IMG/VR virus record: IMGVR_UViG_3300033150_001344
Location: 1 to 48,749 of that record
Origin: a virus
DNA length: 48,749 nt
Reading direction: 5' to 3' (one strand)
Notes under the pieces: generated by a model
Told to the model about the DNA's origin: nothing
The model's input: the letters and a program-made list of their open reading frames with translations, nothing else
Databases searched by the model: none
Translations under genes and position numbers: made by a program
Shown here: in pieces, positions 46,231 to 48,749 of the stretch
How positions within the stretch are numbered: position 1 is the stretch's first letter
Layout: each line of letters opens with the position of its first letter

Positions 46231-46249
46231 CATCTATTTTTAATAAAAT

Positions 46250-46537
46250 ATGGTTAATCATAATAAAAGAGGAATGCCAGAAGGTCATTTGGTATATCCA
46301 AAAGAAATTGTATTAAACAGACTTTCTAATGAGTTCAAAACAACTAATGATATTTTAAATGATATTAACTCCGAAGAAAGTATAAGAAATTTAAGTTGGA
46401 ACACAATACAAAAATATTTAAAAATGTTAAGTCAAGAAGGTTTAGTTGAGATGAGAAGAATAGGTCATTACAACCTATGGAGATTGAGTTTAGATAAGAA
46501 AAATGAAATCAATAACCGAGTTAAGAGAAAAGTTTAG
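46250..46537 (+). CDS. winged-helix transcription regulator
   Basis: 95 residues. EIVLNRLSNEFKTTNDILNDINSEESIRNLSWNTIQKYLKMLSQEGLVEMRRIGHYNLWRLS is a wHTH domain (recognition helix ~50-62, wing ~70-82). Probably leaderless. First gene of its transcription unit, beside an inverted repeat, so autoregulation is plausible. Overlaps the next gene by 35 bases. Confidence 0.75.
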   Translation: MVNHNKRGMPEGHLVYPKEIVLNRLSNEFKTTNDILNDINSEESIRNLSWNTIQKYLKMLSQEGLVEMRRIGHYNLWRLSLDKKNEINNRVKRKV

Positions 46538-46814
46538 AAAGTTAAATATAAATGATTGGAAAGTATTAATCTTATTCTATAATTCATCTGACTGGGAATC
46601 AGTTTGCTATACAATAAAAGAGGTTGAAAAAACAAAAAAATTAACCCATATACAAGCAAGGCATATTCTTACAAAATTAAAATCTTTAGAGTTAATTGAT
46701 AATTTTAAATCCTTTTTATCCTTTTATCACGCAAGAAAAGATAAAGAGTTAAGGAAGTTAATTGAGAGTGAGTATAGTAAGTTGATGAAAAGTTTATTTG
46801 GGGTTGAAGAATGA
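46503..46814 (+). CDS. putative winged-helix protein
   Basis: 103 residues. DWKVLILFYNSSDWESVCYTIKEVEKTKKLTHIQARHILTKLKSLELIDNFKSFLSFYHARKDKEL resembles a MarR/TrmB-type helix-turn-helix without a clear wing. No ribosome-binding site is obvious because the start lies inside the preceding gene. Probably a regulator acting with its neighbour. Confidence 0.6.
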   Translation: MKSITELREKFRKLNINDWKVLILFYNSSDWESVCYTIKEVEKTKKLTHIQARHILTKLKSLELIDNFKSFLSFYHARKDKELRKLIESEYSKLMKSLFGVEE

Positions 46815-46885
46815 AAAGAATTATTTTTATAAGCTCAAGAAACAACAAACAGTGCATAAGTTATAGAGGTGAGTTTGATGTTTGA
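46811..46885 (+). CDS. possible leader peptide
   Basis: 24 codons (MKRIIFISSRNNKQCISYRGEFDV) overlapping the stop before it (ATGA) and the start of the next gene. It may couple translation of the regulator and the Sm-like gene, or be fortuitous. Confidence 0.3.
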   Translation: MKRIIFISSRNNKQCISYRGEFDV

Positions 46886-47090
46886 GGAGTATAAAAATAA
46901 ATTAGTTAAGGTTGTTATTAAAGATGGAGATAATATAAAAAGCTACAGAGGAACTTTTTTATCAGTTGATGATAATTTTATTGAGATTAGGTTAGAAAAT
47001 GGTAAGCGTGTAGCTTATAATAGAGAGATTGTAAGCAAGATAAGATTAGATGAGGATGATAATGAGAATGGAAGAAAGAATAGATATTGA
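46878..47090 (+). CDS. Sm-like (LSm) small beta-barrel protein
   Basis: 70 residues from the ATG after AGAGGTGAGTTTG. YKNKLVKVVIKDGDNIKSYRGTFLSVDDNFIEIRLENGKRVAYNREIVSKIRL follows the Sm1 (V.v.lkDG....GtL..vD...e..L) and Sm2 (nre.V.kI) patterns, then an acidic tail. Sm-like proteins bind A/U-rich RNA. Other SH3-like barrels cannot be excluded by eye. Confidence 0.5.
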   Translation: MFEEYKNKLVKVVIKDGDNIKSYRGTFLSVDDNFIEIRLENGKRVAYNREIVSKIRLDEDDNENGRKNRY

Positions 47091-47484
47091 AGGTTGGAAA
47101 GGTAAAGGAGATATATATGTTGGTGAGAGAAAAGATACTTATAGGATTGTTGAGCATCGAAAGAGGAAAGAAACAAATGAGATATATGAAGATGAGCATA
47201 TAATTCCAAAAGAGAATGTTAGAATTCTTTTAAAAATTCTTAAAGATAATTGTGAATTGCAGAGAGAATATAAATATAAATATTTAGTCAGAAAAGTTTT
47301 AGAGTATTATAAATTCCACGAAAAAGAAAACATACCAATAGAGATTATGATAGAGGCATTTAATGGTGGAAAGAATAGAGCAAAATATTACTTCCCATTT
47401 CTTTACTACCCATTAAAAGTTTTAGAAGCACAAGGCAAGATAGCTTATATGGGTCGGGGCGGAATTTTTTTATTGGAGCAGTAA
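47062..47484 (+). CDS. hypothetical protein with winged-helix-like C-terminus
   Basis: 140 residues; several in-frame ATGs exist (47050-47070); 47062 has GAGG at a good distance. The C-terminal half (YLVRKVLEYYKFHEKENIPIEIMIEAFNGGKNRAKYYFPFLYYPLKVLEAQGKIAYMGRGGIFLLEQ) looks like a winged helix ending in the wing. Its final ten residues are repeated at the C-terminus of the next gene's protein in recoded form. Overlaps the Sm-like gene by 29 bases. Confidence 0.55.
   Translation: MRMEERIDIEGWKGKGDIYVGERKDTYRIVEHRKRKETNEIYEDEHIIPKENVRILLKILKDNCELQREYKYKYLVRKVLEYYKFHEKENIPIEIMIEAFNGGKNRAKYYFPFLYYPLKVLEAQGKIAYMGRGGIFLLEQ
47452..47481 (+). repeat. recoded duplicate of the 48164-48193 segment (copy 1)
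   Basis: 30 bases encode GRGGIFLLEQ followed by TAA. The second copy encodes GRGGIMLLEQ. 21 of 30 bases agree; of 9 differences, 6 are silent third positions, one is a silent first position (TTG/CTG) and two fall in the F/M codon. Confidence 0.75.
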
Positions 47485-47485
47485 A

Positions 47486-48199
47486 ATGAAAAATAAAAAA
47501 GAAGTAATTTATAAGAAATATATTAAAGAAAAAAAATCACTTACAGAAATAGGTAAAGAATTGAATCTTTCCCCAGAAACCATTTGGTATCATATTCATA
47601 AATATAATATCCCAATAAGGTCAATTTCTGAATCCTTAAAAATAAAATATAAAAAAGGATTAAAACCTTATTGGAAAGGTAGAAAAAATAAAAAACTTTC
47701 TATATGGTTGAAAAAAGCATATAAATCTGGAAAAGTTAAATTAAATTCTGGTATTTTCAAAAAAGGAGAACACAGGGGAAAATCAACAGAATTTAGAAAA
47801 GGAGACCCAAGACATAAAGACAAAAAATTTCAACAATATAGATTAGAACAATTAAATAAAAAACCAAATAAGTTAGAATTAAAGTTTATAGAAATTATGA
47901 AAGAAAATAATTTGCCTTTTAAATATGTTGGAAATGGAAGTTTGTTAATTGGATATAAAAACCCAGATTTTATATTTAAAAATAAAATCATTGAATTATT
48001 TGGGCATTACCATAAAAATCCTCCTTATTGGCATCAAACAGATAAAGGTTGTATTAAATATTACACTAAATATGGTTATAAAACATTAATAATTTGGTCA
48101 AATAGAATTAGAAATAAGGATATAGAACCAATTGTTAAAAGAGTTAAAAACTTTCTAGAAAATGGTCGAGGAGGTATAATGTTACTGGAACAATGGTAA
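47486..48199 (+). CDS. free-standing homing endonuclease, Vsr/EDxHD-like
   Basis: 237 residues starting one base after the preceding stop. Residues ~5-45 form a helix-turn-helix (KYIKEKKSLTEIGKELNLSPETIWYHIHKYNIPIRS); ~60-125 is a basic NUMOD-like linker (KKGEHRGKSTEFRKGDPRHKDK). Residues ~130-225 are a PD-(D/E)xK-type nuclease: LELKFIEIMKENNLPFKYVG, NPDFIFKNKIIELFGHYHK, YTKYGYKTLIIWSNRIRN. This is the Vsr-related layout of phage homing enzymes. The last residues (GRGGIMLLEQW) are a relic or copy of the preceding gene's 3' end. Confidence 0.75.
   Translation: MKNKKEVIYKKYIKEKKSLTEIGKELNLSPETIWYHIHKYNIPIRSISESLKIKYKKGLKPYWKGRKNKKLSIWLKKAYKSGKVKLNSGIFKKGEHRGKSTEFRKGDPRHKDKKFQQYRLEQLNKKPNKLELKFIEIMKENNLPFKYVGNGSLLIGYKNPDFIFKNKIIELFGHYHKNPPYWHQTDKGCIKYYTKYGYKTLIIWSNRIRNKDIEPIVKRVKNFLENGRGGIMLLEQW
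48164..48193 (+). repeat. recoded duplicate of the 47452-47481 segment (copy 2)
   Basis: Lies at the 3' end of the homing endonuclease gene, in the same reading register as copy 1 has in the preceding gene, followed by TGG TAA. The TGG overlaps the ATG of the next gene. Confidence 0.75.
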
Positions 48200-48324
48200 A
48201 AGCAAAAAGATGTTATTTTTGTGGCAGAGTAATGAGAAAAAAGGTATGCAAGTGTGGAGCTTATGAAGTGGATAAAGGTTATGAACATCTACCTTTAAAA
48301 AAACAACCTTGGTATAAAAAATGA
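48193..48324 (+). CDS. tiny zinc ribbon protein
   Basis: 43 residues: MVKAKRCYFCGRVMRKKVCKCGAYEVDKGYEHLPLKKQPWYKK with C-x2-C and C-x-C, a compact zinc ribbon. Overlaps the homing endonuclease stop and, by ATGA, the next gene. Before the endonuclease arrived it may have followed the 47062 gene directly. Confidence 0.6.
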   Translation: MVKAKRCYFCGRVMRKKVCKCGAYEVDKGYEHLPLKKQPWYKK

Positions 48325-48749
48325 ACCAAATAATAAAAAAGAATAGTATTGCATTTTTTGGAGAGGAATGTAAGAATTGTAGTATGAGAAATGTTTGTTT
48401 AAGCCCAAGTAGAGTGCTTTCAGATAATAGAAGGTTTTTATTAGGGTTGATGGGTTATAAGCAAAAGGCAAATAAGTATATGATAGCAGGAACAAATGCT
48501 CATTTAAAACTACAAAAAGGAATAAAACAATTACACGAATATGGTGTTGTAAATTTTAAAAAAGACCTCATAAAAGGTAAAGAGATAACACTTTGTGAAG
48601 TAGGTATATGCTCACCACTTTATGGTTTTAGAGGTTATGTTGATGAAATGACATTAAAGATGGATTTATTAAAGAAGAAGTTTTATATAAAAATCACAGA
48701 TTATAAGGCAGGTTGGGATTTTAAATCTTACTTAATGCAGTTAGCTTGT
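48321..48749 (+). CDS. Cas4/RecB-like PD-(D/E)xK nuclease, truncated by window edge
   Basis: 143 codons remain open at the last base. N-terminal CKNCSMRNVC (Cys17, Cys20, Cys26) suggests an Fe-S or zinc site. AGTNAHLKLQ holds the conserved His, GFRGYVDEM the active Asp, ITDYKAG the D-x-K motif, and YLMQLAC the QxxxY-like motif of RecB/Cas4-type nucleases. It may act in viral recombination or end processing. There is no CRISPR array or other cas gene here. The C-terminus lies outside the window. Confidence 0.75.
   Translation, partial: MNQIIKKNSIAFFGEECKNCSMRNVCLSPSRVLSDNRRFLLGLMGYKQKANKYMIAGTNAHLKLQKGIKQLHEYGVVNFKKDLIKGKEITLCEVGICSPLYGFRGYVDEMTLKMDLLKKKFYIKITDYKAGWDFKSYLMQLAC

Larger units (their letters stand above)
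45700..46249 (+). other. 550-base AT-rich non-coding region
   Basis: No credible gene on either strand. It holds two TTAACTATGA copies (45756 and 45774), the second copy of the dispersed element, a 20-base AT segment shared with 43336, an inverted repeat at 46148-46184 and a promoter at 46211. It is the only such gap in the window and a candidate replication origin or control region. Confidence 0.6.

Noticed and set aside
1-48749. Long minus-strand ORFs (for example 7309-7950, 35200-35784, 43125-43754)
   Set aside because: All lie opposite well-supported + strand genes, lack ribosome-binding sites and have low-complexity Ser/Leu/Phe composition typical of antisense shadows.
1-48749. tRNA or rRNA genes
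   Set aside because: No TpsiC-arm-like GTTCRAATC with a matching acceptor stem, and no GC-rich structured block, was found by eye.
48321-48749. Cas4-like nuclease as evidence of a CRISPR-Cas locus
   Set aside because: No other cas genes or repeat arrays are present; stand-alone RecB/Cas4-like nucleases are common in archaeal viruses.

Overview
The window is almost certainly part of the genome (or provirus) of a tailed dsDNA virus (Caudoviricetes) with a contractile, myovirus-type tail. It is AT-rich, every credible gene lies on the + strand, and most genes are packed with ATGA-type overlaps or a few bases of spacing. An archaeal host is favoured. TATA/BRE-like boxes precede several transcription units (AATTATTTTTAAATAC at gene junctions; ATAAAAATATTTATAAAGTT twice), one of them placed for a leaderless mRNA. 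T-rich tracts lie at unit ends, and a DUF2080-like protein (a mainly archaeal family) and archaeal-looking winged-helix proteins are present. AGA/AGG/ATA codon use and the AT-richness would fit a thermophile. The host genus cannot be read from the sequence and a bacterial host is not formally excluded. All three stop codons are used.

Layout. (1) 1-5.4 kb: packaging genes (small and large terminase), a staphylococcal-type nuclease and several tiny genes (zinc ribbons, membrane protein). (2) 5.4-14.2 kb: head module, with a portal fused to a Mu-F/SPP1-gp7-type minor head domain, small accessory genes, an XkdF-type prohead protease, a scaffold-like acidic protein, an HK97-fold major capsid protein and a DUF2190-like decoration protein. 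(3) 14.2-20.0 kb: an unusual insertion between capsid and connector genes: a holin, a series of beta-rich repeat proteins interleaved with small coiled-coil proteins, and a permuted NlpC/P60-type cysteine hydrolase. (4) 20.0-22.95 kb: head-tail connector, closure, tail completion and terminator genes. (5) 23-33.7 kb: contractile tail and baseplate in PBSX/Mu-like order: sheath, tube, tail assembly chaperone with a -1 frameshift extension, tape measure, hub proteins, spike, spike tip, gp25, baseplate J, tail protein I. (6) 33.7-40.5 kb: tail-fibre and receptor-binding proteins sharing repeated beta modules. (7) 40.5-42 kb: a transglutaminase-like putative lysin and small membrane or basic proteins. 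(8) 42-45.7 kb: many small genes, several Cys-rich. (9) 45.7-46.25 kb: the only long non-coding region, AT-rich with inverted repeats. (10) 46.25-48.75 kb: a leaderless-type transcription unit with winged-helix regulators, an Sm-like small protein, a Vsr/EDxHD-like homing endonuclease and a Cas4/RecB-like nuclease cut by the window edge.

Together the genes account for packaging, capsid assembly and maturation, tail assembly, host adsorption and lysis. No DNA polymerase, helicase, primase or integrase is visible, so the genome continues outside the window or relies on the host for replication. The most notable signals are the homing endonuclease whose C-terminal codons duplicate, in silently recoded form, the 3' end of the gene before it; a canonical T-TTT-TTG frameshift site in the tail chaperone gene; a K-E-D-I-T-T-T-T-G motif shared by the prohead protease and the capsid protein; a TATA-like motif that incorporates the stop codon of the preceding gene; and a non-coding element present in two diverged copies 24 kb apart.
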